Shown: piece after piece, positions 17,760 to 25,276 of the stretch
How positions within the stretch are numbered: the stretch's first letter is position 1
Layout: each line of letters starts with the position of its first letter
NCBI RefSeq assembly: GCF_001435445.1
Contig: NZ_AZDH01000026.1
Location: 64,055-128,054, forward strand
Length of the DNA stretch: 64,000 bases
Reading direction: 5' to 3'
From: Companilactobacillus kimchii DSM 13961 = JCM 10707
Lineage (GTDB): Bacteria > Bacillota > Bacilli > Lactobacillales > Lactobacillaceae
The notes under the pieces: model-generated
What the model was told of the DNA's origin: nothing
Databases searched by the model: none
The model's input: only the letters and a program-made list of their open reading frames with translations
Program-made: the position numbers and the translations under genes

Positions 17760-18166
17760 TGAAATTCTCAGTTACCAAAGAAAATTACACCGTAACAGCT
17801 GATATTACTATTATTGGTAAAGATTTGTTTATCGCTATAACGGGTGGAGATAATCCTCATATTGGAACTATCACGACTCTAACGAAAAATATTGATATGC
17901 AGACGATACGATATCCTAGTCACGACGGCAGATTTCACAAGGATGATGTTCTAGCCACACGTGTTGGAAAAATCATTCAACCTTATCTACCAGGAAGTTG
18001 CACTATCAGTGCGGGAGTTCACATTAATCATATTTCAAAGAAACAGATCATGGTTTCCGGTCAAATGGCACAAAATTTAGGTGATCAAATTAGTACTTGG
18101 TTACAACAGACTGATTTTGATGTGCCAGCACCTGTTTACTACAGTGATTCGGAGAATCCACAATAA
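17759..18166 (+). CDS. lpdD: LpdD-like protein of the aromatic decarboxylase operon
   Basis: A 135-residue soluble protein starting at the ATG that overlaps the lpdB stop by one base (TAATG), with GGGAGG upstream. The sequence (ITGGDNPHIGTITTL, RYPSHDGRFHKDDVLATRVGK, SAGVHINHIS) resembles LpdD, the small third component of gallate decarboxylase loci, thought to act as a prenyl-flavin chaperone. The glycine and histidine pattern suggests a ligand-binding fold, and no enzyme motif is seen. The C-B-D order in one operon differs from L. plantarum, where lpdC is distant. A terminator follows. Confidence 0.78.
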   Translation: MKFSVTKENYTVTADITIIGKDLFIAITGGDNPHIGTITTLTKNIDMQTIRYPSHDGRFHKDDVLATRVGKIIQPYLPGSCTISAGVHINHISKKQIMVSGQMAQNLGDQISTWLQQTDFDVPAPVYYSDSENPQ

Positions 18167-18171
18167 AATAA

Positions 18172-18216
18172 ATGCCCTCTAAAACTAGTGATTACCTAGT
18201 TCTAGAGGGCATTTTT
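18172..18216. terminator. Bidirectional terminator between lpdD and coaBC
   Basis: ATGCCCTCTAAAACTA and TAGTTCTAGAGGGCAT form a stem with TTTTTGTTTT on the plus side and TTTATTTTATT on the minus side. Confidence 0.88.
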
Positions 18217-18219
18217 GTT

Positions 18220-19413
18220 TTACTTATTTAAATAGAATTCCCAGAATTTTTTGGCTACATCTTTCTTAGACATTAATGGCCAAACTAGAGGTTTTTGTTC
18301 TTTTTGTAGAAGGGTGACTTTATTAGTATCAACATTAAAACCAGCATCAGCTTGAGCGACATTGTTAGCCAAAATAACATCAGCGTTCTTCTTAGATAAC
18401 TTCTTCTCAGCATTTTCTAAAAGATTTTGCGTTTCAGCAGCAAAGCCAACAACAAATTGATTTTTAGTTTTAGTAGCGGCGATAGTTTGTAAAATATCGG
18501 GATTCTTAGTTAGTTTGATAGTGAAAATATCTTCATCATCATTCTTTTTGATTTTTTGGTCAGCTACATGAACTGGTTTAAAATCGGCAACAGCGGCAGC
18601 CATGATTAAAACATCAGTAGTAGGAAAAACATCTTTTAATTGTTTCATCATTTCGTCAGCAGTCTGTATTTGGATAATATTCATACCACCAAATGGTGCT
18701 GTCACAGTAGTAATTAAGGTTACTTCAGCTCCTAGATCACGGGCAGTTTTAGCCATCGCAAAGCCCATTTTACCGGATGAACGATTGCCGATAAATCTGA
18801 CTGGATCGATAGCTTCTTTAGTTCCGCCAGCAGTTACAACGACTTTAACACCTTTCAGTTTTTTCTCAGCAAATTGTTCTTGAATTGCTTCAATTATGAC
18901 ATTGAGTTCAGGTAAGCGTCCTTTGCCAGTCATTCCTTCGGCCAAAAAGCCTGTTTCGGGTTCAATTATTTGAATTCCCATTTGTTTTAAAGTTTGTAAA
19001 TTATGCTCAACGGCAGGATTTTCATACATATCGGTATTCATGGCTGGGAAAACCAATTTGGGTGCTTTAGTTGCCAGCAAACTGGTAGAAACGATATCGT
19101 CAGCTAACCCATTAGCCATTTTTCCAATAATATTGGCAGTTGCGGGAACAATCACGGCTAAATCGGTCCACAGTGCTAATTTAATATGAGGAATAAAGTC
19201 ATCAGTAGCAGTTTGGGGTTTGAAATTATCGGTGATAACAGGCCTTTGACTCAAGGTAGCGAATGTTAGTGGTGTAACAAATTCTTGTGCTGATTTGGTC
19301 ATAATAACTTGAACCTGGGCATCTTGTTTAATCAATGCACGTACAATATTTAACGATTTATAGGCTGCAATACCACCTGTAACATAAATTGCAATATGTT
19401 TATCTTTAAGCAT
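18220..19413 (-). CDS. coaBC: Bifunctional phosphopantothenoylcysteine decarboxylase/phosphopantothenate-cysteine ligase CoaBC
   Basis: A 397-residue coenzyme A biosynthesis enzyme. The N-terminal CoaC flavodoxin-like half has VTGGIAAYKSLNIVRAL and PAMNTDMYENPAV. The C-terminal CoaB half starts near residue 190 (VVVTAGGTKEAIDPVRFIGNRSSGKMGFAMA) and contains the acyl-phosphate region AAAVADFKP. It joins cysteine to 4'-phosphopantothenate and then decarboxylates the product. Length is normal (about 400). The start ATG has GAGGTG upstream on the minus strand. Monocistronic, sharing a terminator with the convergent decarboxylase operon. Confidence 0.96.
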   Translation of the reverse strand: MLKDKHIAIYVTGGIAAYKSLNIVRALIKQDAQVQVIMTKSAQEFVTPLTFATLSQRPVITDNFKPQTATDDFIPHIKLALWTDLAVIVPATANIIGKMANGLADDIVSTSLLATKAPKLVFPAMNTDMYENPAVEHNLQTLKQMGIQIIEPETGFLAEGMTGKGRLPELNVIIEAIQEQFAEKKLKGVKVVVTAGGTKEAIDPVRFIGNRSSGKMGFAMAKTARDLGAEVTLITTVTAPFGGMNIIQIQTADEMMKQLKDVFPTTDVLIMAAAVADFKPVHVADQKIKKNDDEDIFTIKLTKNPDILQTIAATKTKNQFVVGFAAETQNLLENAEKKLSKKNADVILANNVAQADAGFNVDTNKVTLLQKEQKPLVWPLMSKKDVAKKFWEFYLNK

Positions 19414-19491
19414 AATTTCACCTCAAAATTTTTTCTTACTATATTATACATGATTATGAGTATGATAATATTTTCTTATCAGGGGGTTGTC

Positions 19492-19686
19492 ATGAATATT
19501 TATACATTGGATATAATAATTATTATTTTACTGATTATTGGTTTGAATGATCCGTTGCTTGGATTTTTACAAAGTATATTAGGAAGCAATTTTGTAGTTA
19601 GTGAAATAATTATTGGTGTTGTTGTGATTTTTCTTATGATTGTTATTCATAAGTATGTTTTGAGACGATTTTTCTTTAAAAAATAA
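19492..19686 (+). CDS. Small two-helix membrane protein
   Basis: A 64-residue hydrophobic protein starting at ATG 19492 with AGGGGGTT upstream. The longer frame back to 19396 has no binding site and overlaps coaBC. It has two membrane segments (YTLDIIIIILLIIGL and FVVSEIIIGVVVIFLMIVI) and a basic tail (RRFFFKK). Small membrane proteins of this kind are common in lactobacilli. I recognise no family, and the function is unknown. Confidence 0.6.
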   Translation: MNIYTLDIIIIILLIIGLNDPLLGFLQSILGSNFVVSEIIIGVVVIFLMIVIHKYVLRRFFFKK

Positions 19687-19704
19687 ATAGGTGGGATGTG
19701 TTTT

Positions 19705-19746
19705 TATTGCCGTCTTCCGCAAAAGTTGAAAATGCTGGTGGAACGC
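19705..19746 (-). repeat. Truncated copy of the GH3-flanking repeat (3' tail only)
   Basis: Read on the minus strand this stretch gives GCGTTCCACC followed by TTTTGCGGAAGACGGCAATA. This matches the conserved 3' tail of the full copies at 19897-20070 and 23241-23421. It is inverted relative to the copy 150 bp downstream, so the two tails form a near-perfect 20-bp inverted repeat at 19705-19724 and 20051-20070. Confidence 0.75.
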
Positions 19747-19896
19747 CATTAGTATTATCGGTTTAAATAAGCAATTGCTTCCAAGTATGATGATAGTTAA
19801 AAAGTATCTATATTGACTAATGTAAATAATTATTTTTACTTAGAAGGTTATAGAACATAATTACTTTTTTCAAAACAAATAATCGAAGGGCCATTT

Positions 19897-20070
19897 AGTC
19901 TGGAGTAAAAATTAAAATGCATTCAGCTGTGAGATTATTGTTAGTGGCTTGCCACTTACAATAAGACCGATCTTGGAGATCCAAAATCTCGCACGTAGGG
20001 CGAAATTTTTAGCTCCAAGTCGCGTCCACAGCGTTCCAATGTATTTTAATTTTTGTGGAAGACGGCAATA
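19897..20070 (+). repeat. Structured intergenic repeat, copy 1
   Basis: The 174-bp unit has an outer stem of 17 bp (19907-19923 with 20038-20054, 16 of 17 paired). Inside are two hairpins: one around 19933-19962 (ATTGTTAGTGG with CCACTTACAAT) and one with arms CTTGGAG and CTCCAAG (about 19973-20019). It has the conserved tail TTTTGTGGAAGACGGCAATA. Together these form a three-way-junction fold shared with copies 2 and 3. The 540-bp gap before the GH3 gene holds this copy, a truncated copy and a terminator. Confidence 0.8.
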
Positions 20071-20077
20071 TTCAGTT

Positions 20078-20107
20078 CAAACATCGCTGGTGTTTGGCCT
20101 TTTTTGT
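20078..20107 (+). terminator. Terminator upstream of the GH3 gene
   Basis: CAAACATC and GGTGTTTG form a short stem followed by GCCTTTTTTG. It likely ends transcription from the small membrane protein gene. Confidence 0.7.
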
Positions 20108-20227
20108 ACTTCAATTAATGTTTTTATTTGAAAGAATACATATAATGATTATGAAATTACTTTTTAATCAATTATTTAAAAGTGTAAAATTAAAGTAATT
20201 ACATTTCCACCAAAGGAGAATGTCGCG

Positions 20228-22861
20228 ATGGAAAACGTTATTTCACAAAGAGAATTAGAAAATAAAAAATTAGCTAAACAGACTGCTGAGGAAGGTATTG
20301 TTTTACTGCAAAATCGTAATGCTACTTTACCGATTAAAAATAAAACAGTGGCTTTGTACGGGAGCGGAGCTTTTGCCACGGTAAAAGGTGGTACTGGTTC
20401 TGGTGATGTTAATCAACGAAATATGGTTAGTATTCTGGACGGATTAGAGAGTCATGGTTTCACGGTTACTACTAAGGCTTGGTTGAACCGCCTAAATCGT
20501 TACTACCAAAAAGAAAAACAGTCACATGATGAGAAACTAAAGGATGATCCTTTAGCCTTGTTAGCCCCAGCTTTTAAATTTAATGATCCCGAAGTGGGAG
20601 AGTTTGAAGATAGTCTAACTGGAATTTATGTTATTTCAAGAAGTTCTGGTGAAAATTATGATCGTAAGAATGAAACTGGCGATTTTAAATTAACTGATAA
20701 TGAACTTTCAAATATTAAAAGGATGAGTGAATATTACACTAACAGTATTTTGCTATTAAATGTCGGTGGTGTGATCGATACTAGTTTTATTGATGAATGT
20801 CCTTTGTTGGATAGTGTCGTTCTCGTTTCTCAATTGGGAATGACAACTGGAGATGCGGTTGCTGATATTATTGACGGAACCACGACACCTTCTGGTAAAT
20901 TGACGGATACTTGGGCTTATTCATATGATGATTATCCAACTTCGGAAAATTTTGGAATGGAAAATCCTAAGTATGTTGAGGGTATTTACGTTGGTTATCG
21001 TTATTTTGATAGCTTCAACGTTAAACCAAGATATGAGTTTGGTTACGGCTTGAGTTACGCTGATTTCTATTTAAAAGCACAAAAAGTAAATGTTAATGAG
21101 AAAAAAATTAAACTAAGCGTGAATGTCGAAAATACTGGCAACAAATATTCTGGCCGTGAAGTTGTCCAAGTGTATGTTTCTAAACCACAGACGGGAATTC
21201 TTACATCTTACCAAGATTTGATTTGCTATGAAAAAACGGCTGTGTTACGTCCCAATGCCCAACAGAAGCTTGATTTTGAAATTAATACGAGTGATTTAAG
21301 TGTCTTCGATGATGAATTGGGAGCTTATGTTCTAGTGCCTGGGACTTATCTTTTGCGAGTAGGTAACAGTTCACGTAATACGAAAGTCGTTGCTTCATTC
21401 AAACTTGATGAGAAAGTTATTTTGGAAAAAGTTAATCCACTGATGAAGCCAGAAACTGATCCAACTGTTTTCACAGAGAACAAGGTTGAATTGGAAAATG
21501 TGACGGATGTACCACGTTTTATTTTAAAAGCTAATAATTTCCCAGAAACTGAATTTATCCAGTATCAAGAGAAGTCTGATGTTACAACTTTTATTAATGA
21601 CGAAGATCCATTGCCTGGTAAAGGATTAGATGAAGTTGTAGAACAAGTTCGCAATGCTGCCGGAAAAACGCTTGATGACGTTAATAATGGCGATGTCGAA
21701 CTGGCCGAATTTGTGGCTAGCTTATCTACCAAGCAATTAGTTGATTTAGTCGAAGGCCAACTTTCAACTAAAGAGAATAGTGTAGTTGGTATCTCGTCAG
21801 ACATTTTACCGGGTGCTGCTGGACAAACAGGAATGATCGATCATAAAGGTGTTCCCGCTTTAGTTATGGCTGATGGACCGGCTGGAATCAGAATAGAGCC
21901 AGTCTTTGAACGAAATGGTCAGACAGTCACGCATTATGCAACTGCGTGGCCTATTGGAACGGCGTTAGCTCAAACTTGGAATAAGAGTTTAGTTAAAAAA
22001 GTCGGATTTGCTATTGGTCGAGAAATGGTCGAATTCGGAGTTGATTTGTGGTTAGCTCCAGGGATGAATATTCACCGTGATCCGCTCGGTGGACGTAATT
22101 TTGAATACTTTGCTGAAGATCCATATCTTTCTGGAACAATTGCTGCATCGGAAACTAAAGGTGTACAAGATCACCACACAATTGGCGTAACTTTGAAGCA
22201 CTTTATTGGCAATAACCAAGAGAGCTTCCGTAATTCTGGAGATAGCTTAATTGGTGAACAAGCTTTACGTGAAATTTATTTACGTAATTTTGAGATTGCT
22301 GTGAAATTAGGACAACCAGTAGCAATGATGACTTCATACAATCAAGTCAATGGAACCTTCTCAGGTGCTAATTTTGAATTATTAACGAATATTTTACGTG
22401 ATGAATGGCATTTTAAAGGTTTAGTAATGACTGATTGGTTCAGTTCAGCTGATCCTAAGGAAAGCATGCATGCTGGAAATGATTTGATTATGCCTGGAAA
22501 TTCCAAGGAAGATTTACTCTGTGCAGCTAGTGATTTTGGGCCAGAGTTTGATGACCAAGGCAATATCAAGATTAAAGAAGAACTTGATATCAAGACTAAG
22601 GGTATCAAGAAAACAGAAATGTGGAACGACTTCGTATTAGATTCCGATGGGGACGTGTTAGTAAAAGTTAGGGTCGATAGTAATTCTAACTTGAATAAGC
22701 AAATTCAGACCTGGGTCTACACAGGAGAAGCTCAAATTGTTGATGATGATCATGTCTTGTTAACCGGAAAGTGGAAAGATAATAATACTTTGTACTTAGG
22801 CGATTTACAAAAATCTGCAATCAATATTTTAAGAACAGTTTTGAAATTGAAATTTAGTTAA
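20228..22861 (+). CDS. Glycoside hydrolase family 3 beta-glucosidase with permuted domain order
   Basis: An 877-residue cytoplasmic GH3 enzyme (no signal peptide). The usual order is reversed. Residues about 1-280 are the GH3 C-terminal alpha/beta domain (VALYGSGAFATVKGGTGSGDV, ending YEFGYGLSYADF), and about 290-390 a fibronectin-III-like domain (VNVENTGNKYSGREVVQVYV). The TIM barrel comes last, from about 525 (GAAGQTGMID, GGRNFEYFAEDP, KHFIGNNQE). The probable nucleophile is Asp736 in GLVMTDWF. Such circularly permuted GH3 enzymes are known from Ruminococcus and Butyrivibrio. It should hydrolyse beta-glucosides or short oligosaccharides. The start ATG has AAAGGAG upstream. It stands alone, flanked by inverted repeat copies. 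Confidence 0.9.
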   Translation: MENVISQRELENKKLAKQTAEEGIVLLQNRNATLPIKNKTVALYGSGAFATVKGGTGSGDVNQRNMVSILDGLESHGFTVTTKAWLNRLNRYYQKEKQSHDEKLKDDPLALLAPAFKFNDPEVGEFEDSLTGIYVISRSSGENYDRKNETGDFKLTDNELSNIKRMSEYYTNSILLLNVGGVIDTSFIDECPLLDSVVLVSQLGMTTGDAVADIIDGTTTPSGKLTDTWAYSYDDYPTSENFGMENPKYVEGIYVGYRYFDSFNVKPRYEFGYGLSYADFYLKAQKVNVNEKKIKLSVNVENTGNKYSGREVVQVYVSKPQTGILTSYQDLICYEKTAVLRPNAQQKLDFEINTSDLSVFDDELGAYVLVPGTYLLRVGNSSRNTKVVASFKLDEKVILEKVNPLMKPETDPTVFTENKVELENVTDVPRFILKANNFPETEFIQYQEKSDVTTFINDEDPLPGKGLDEVVEQVRNAAGKTLDDVNNGDVELAEFVASLSTKQLVDLVEGQLSTKENSVVGISSDILPGAAGQTGMIDHKGVPALVMADGPAGIRIEPVFERNGQTVTHYATAWPIGTALAQTWNKSLVKKVGFAIGREMVEFGVDLWLAPGMNIHRDPLGGRNFEYFAEDPYLSGTIAASETKGVQDHHTIGVTLKHFIGNNQESFRNSGDSLIGEQALREIYLRNFEIAVKLGQPVAMMTSYNQVNGTFSGANFELLTNILRDEWHFKGLVMTDWFSSADPKESMHAGNDLIMPGNSKEDLLCAASDFGPEFDDQGNIKIKEELDIKTKGIKKTEMWNDFVLDSDGDVLVKVRVDSNSNLNKQIQTWVYTGEAQIVDDDHVLLTGKWKDNNTLYLGDLQKSAINILRTVLKLKFS

Positions 22862-22862
22862 A

Positions 22863-23037
22863 ACTGCTGTTTTCCGCAAGAATTGGGAATACATTGGAAC
22901 GCTATGGGCACGGCTTGAAGCTAATTATTTCACACTTCGTGCAAAATAATGGATCTCTAAGCTCGACCTTTCCCTAAGCAATAAATTGCTAAGGGAATCT
23001 CATGGCTGAGCCAATTTTCTTGTTGCTCCGAACTAAA
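22863..23037 (-). repeat. Structured intergenic repeat, copy 2 (inverted)
   Basis: Copy 2 begins 2 bp after the GH3 stop and lies in the opposite orientation to copies 1 and 3. Its outer stem pairs 22877-22886 with 23011-23022. The hairpins are TTCCCTAAGCAAT with ATTGCTAAGGGAA (22970-22998) and the conserved one around 22913-22965 (GCTTGAAGCTAATTATT with AATAATGGATCTCTAAGC). Read on the minus strand the GAGCTTAGAGATCCAT and TTGCGGAAAACAGCAG segments align with copies 1 and 3. Confidence 0.78.
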
Positions 23038-23082
23038 TCCTGCTTTGCTATGTAGTGTCGTTGTAAAATTTAAATAATAAAT

Positions 23083-23158
23083 AAGAACGGCCTCTATTAA
23101 GAGATACTCAAGTGTATAGAGAACATATATCTTGAATGCTTAATGGGGCTGTTCTTTT
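23083..23158 (+). terminator. Long hairpin, probable GH3 transcript terminator
   Basis: AAGAACGGCCTCTATTAAG pairs with CTTAATGGGGCTGTTCTT, with inner pairing CTCAAG/CTTGA, and is followed by TTGATTT. The T run is modest, so it might be another mobile-type hairpin. Confidence 0.55.
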
Positions 23159-23240
23159 GATTTGAAATTTTTATTTAGATTATGTAGATCTAAAAATCTC
23201 GAAACACTGCAATTCTACTTGATAATATTAGAACTAGGGA

Positions 23241-23421
23241 ACTAGTCGGTAGTAAAAAATCTGTGGGCCCTCAGTGGTGAGGTTATACTTAGCTTGCGAA
23301 ACAAGGTTAGTATAAGACCGAGCTTGGAGATCCATGATTTCGCACAAAGTGCGGAATTATTAGCTCCAAGTCGTGTCCACCACGTTCCAGCGGCCCACAG
23401 ATTTTTTGCGGACGACGGCAT
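23241..23421 (+). repeat. Structured intergenic repeat, copy 3
   Basis: It has a perfect 16-bp outer stem, AAAAAATCTGTGGGCC (23254-23269) with GGCCCACAGATTTTTT (23392-23407). Inside are one hairpin TATACTTAGCTTG with CAAGGTTAGTATA and one with CTTGGAG/CTCCAAG arms and an inner TTCGCAC-AAA-GTGCGGAA. The tail TTTTGCGGACGACGGCATA is shared with copy 1. The 720-bp gap between the GH3 and FMN reductase genes holds copies 2 and 3 and two terminators, and no gene. Confidence 0.82.
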
Positions 23422-23463
23422 ATTTCAATTATATTAGTTGGCATTTAGTTATGGAGTAAAGGC

Positions 23464-23521
23464 AAAAAAAGAATAAGGGCGTAGAAATCAAAATTGACTT
23501 CTACACCCTTATTCTTTTTTG
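23464..23521. terminator. Bidirectional terminator, serves the FMN reductase gene
   Basis: AAAGAATAAGGGCGTAGAA and TTCTACACCCTTATTCTTT form a nearly perfect long stem with T tracts on both strands. Confidence 0.88.
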
Positions 23522-23583
23522 ATACGTGATAAACTGTTTGCAATAGACTGATTACGTACCGAAAGTAATATTATAACATTATA

Positions 23584-24132
23584 TTAATATCTGTTTAATA
23601 GGTCAACATAAGCATCAACAATACTTTGTAAAAATCCGACAGTTCCTTCAGCAACATTACCGTTTTCGTCAAGAACATTTGTCACATTACCAATGTATGC
23701 TTCTGGTTGTTGAAGAACTGGCATGTTCAAGAATACTAGTGATTGACGCAAATGGTGGTTGGCACCAAACCCACTGATAGCACCGGGTGAGACGCTGACG
23801 ATGGCAGCTGGTTTCATGTCCCAAGCACTTTGACCGTATGGTCTTGAACCAACATCAAGAGCGTTCTTTAATGCAGCAGGGACGGAACGATTGTATTCTG
23901 GAGTTACAAATAAGACACCTTTAACATCTTTAATTTTATTTCTGAATTCTGTATATTCTGCTGGAACTGATTCAGGTGTATCAATATCCTCATTATATAA
24001 TGGTAAATTACCAATTTCGATAAATTCTGGTTCGTATTGGCTAGGGAAAAGTTTAGCAAGATTCTTAGCAATCTGCTTTGAATATGATCCTTTACGTAAA
24101 CTTCCCACTAAAACAGCGATTTTTTCTGACAT
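23584..24132 (-). CDS. NADPH-dependent FMN reductase / azoreductase-like flavoprotein
   Basis: A 182-residue flavodoxin-fold enzyme. The FMN phosphate loop is VGSLRKGSYSKQIAKNL. The family signature VTPEYNRSVPAALKNALDVGSRP is near residue 75, and VSVSPGAISGFGANHHLR follows. It reduces FMN, quinones or azo dyes with NAD(P)H. An upstream in-frame start at 24192 adds 20 unlikely residues, whereas GGAGGAATTTCAT fits the ATG at 24132. Monocistronic, and divergent from the 3D-domain protein across a 316-bp region that holds a cre-like site and otherwise no recognised feature. Confidence 0.92.
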   Translation of the reverse strand: MSEKIAVLVGSLRKGSYSKQIAKNLAKLFPSQYEPEFIEIGNLPLYNEDIDTPESVPAEYTEFRNKIKDVKGVLFVTPEYNRSVPAALKNALDVGSRPYGQSAWDMKPAAIVSVSPGAISGFGANHHLRQSLVFLNMPVLQQPEAYIGNVTNVLDENGNVAEGTVGFLQSIVDAYVDLLNRY

Positions 24133-24230
24133 ATGAAATTCCTCCGTAACCTTTGATGTTTTTAAATTATCACAAAAAAGAATAATCAACAAATATTTGT
24201 TCTCGCAAACAAAAATAATTTTATTTTGAA

Positions 24231-24244
24231 GGAAAACGATTGCA
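24231..24244. promoter_or_regulatory. cre-like site (CcpA) in a divergent intergenic region
   Basis: GGAAAACGATTGCA differs from the cre consensus TGWAANCGNTNNCA at the first base only. It lies between the FMN reductase and 3D-protein genes and could act on either. Confidence 0.4.
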
Positions 24245-24448
24245 GAAAAATTAGAAGTGTGTTTACGATTTGTCGACAGTTGTATAAGTGTGCAGAATGT
24301 AATATTTTAATTGCAATAATATGATCTTGATTACGAAAGTATTACAAAAACGACTTCAAACTGAATTTTTTTATTCTGTCTGTAATATGATTGAAATATT
24401 CGTCTTGTATAGTTTCCTCTGGTAAACGAAAAACCGGGGAGAGATTAG

Positions 24449-25138
24449 TTGTTAAAGCAAATTAAATTAGAAGCACTACTTATCATTAGTTTGATCGTTA
24501 CTGGGGGTATGGGATATACAGTTGCTTATGCCGCAGATGCATCAGCAGACCAAACAAGTAATGCAACGGATTTTAGAAAAACGTTGACTAATTTGGAAAC
24601 AAACCAAAGAGTTGATGAAAATGCCGATAAACTAAATAAAAAAATTATGTTGTCAGGTAATAAGGAATTTATGCCTGGAATCGAAAATAGTGAAAAAGAT
24701 CCAAATGTGAACATGGACGAGATTGCATCACAAGCTAAAGCGGAACAAAAGCAACAAGATGTTGATCACGCACCAGTTCAAGAATCACAACCAGAACAAG
24801 TTGAAGAGTCACAACAAGCAATTACACAAGCCGCTTCAGAACCACCTGTAGAAATGCAGACAGCTGGTAAAAGTGTTGGTACTTTTAAAATTAGTTTTTA
24901 CGATCCTGCAGTTTTAGGATCAGATATGGGTTATTCAGGAGTTGCTACTAACTTAAGTGTTATTCCACGTGGATCAAGCTTAAAGATTACTACAGCTCAA
25001 GGGGATGTCTTCTATCGCACAGTTAATGATACTGGAACATTTGCCTATGACAATCCTTATCAAATTGATATGGCAATGCCAAATAGTATGATTCCTTCAT
25101 ATGGAATCACCAGTGCTACTGTTGAAATCATTGGTTAA
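24449..25138 (+). CDS. Secreted 3D-domain cell-wall protein
   Basis: A 229-residue exported protein. The signal peptide covers residues about 1-30 (LEALLIISLIVTGGMGYTVAYAADA, cleavage after AYA likely). A low-complexity Q/E-rich spacer (AEQKQQDVDHAPVQESQPEQVEESQQ) leads to a C-terminal double-psi beta-barrel of the 3D type (FKISFYDPAVLGSDMGYSGVAT, VNDTGTFAYDNPYQIDMAMPN). The conserved aspartates suggest a wall-lytic or resuscitation-like role. LysM or G5 modules usually found beside 3D are absent. The start is TTG with CGGGGAGAG upstream. A terminator follows. Confidence 0.8.
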   Translation: MLKQIKLEALLIISLIVTGGMGYTVAYAADASADQTSNATDFRKTLTNLETNQRVDENADKLNKKIMLSGNKEFMPGIENSEKDPNVNMDEIASQAKAEQKQQDVDHAPVQESQPEQVEESQQAITQAASEPPVEMQTAGKSVGTFKISFYDPAVLGSDMGYSGVATNLSVIPRGSSLKITTAQGDVFYRTVNDTGTFAYDNPYQIDMAMPNSMIPSYGITSATVEIIG

Positions 25139-25154
25139 TTGAATTATTTTTGCA

Positions 25155-25198
25155 AAACGGTCTGTAACTCAAATTATGAGTTGCTGGCTGTTTTTTTG
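25155..25198 (+). terminator. Terminator after the 3D-domain protein
   Basis: ACGGTCTGTAACTCA and TGAGTTGCTGGCTGT form the stem, followed by TTTTTTTG. Confidence 0.82.
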
Positions 25199-25276
25199 TA
25201 TTATCATGAGGGGCCAAAAATTTAATAAACTTCCTTCTTATTGTAAAATGTAATTATTAAAAAGAAGGTTAGATAA

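Noticed and set aside
19705-20070. Insertion sequence or MITE with terminal inverted repeats
   Set aside because: The 20-bp inverted ends are explained by a truncated inverted repeat tail facing copy 1; no transposase or clear target duplication is visible.
19949-20131. 60-residue plus-strand open frame before the GH3 gene
   Set aside because: It lies across the structured repeat copy 1 and its outer stem; no binding site.
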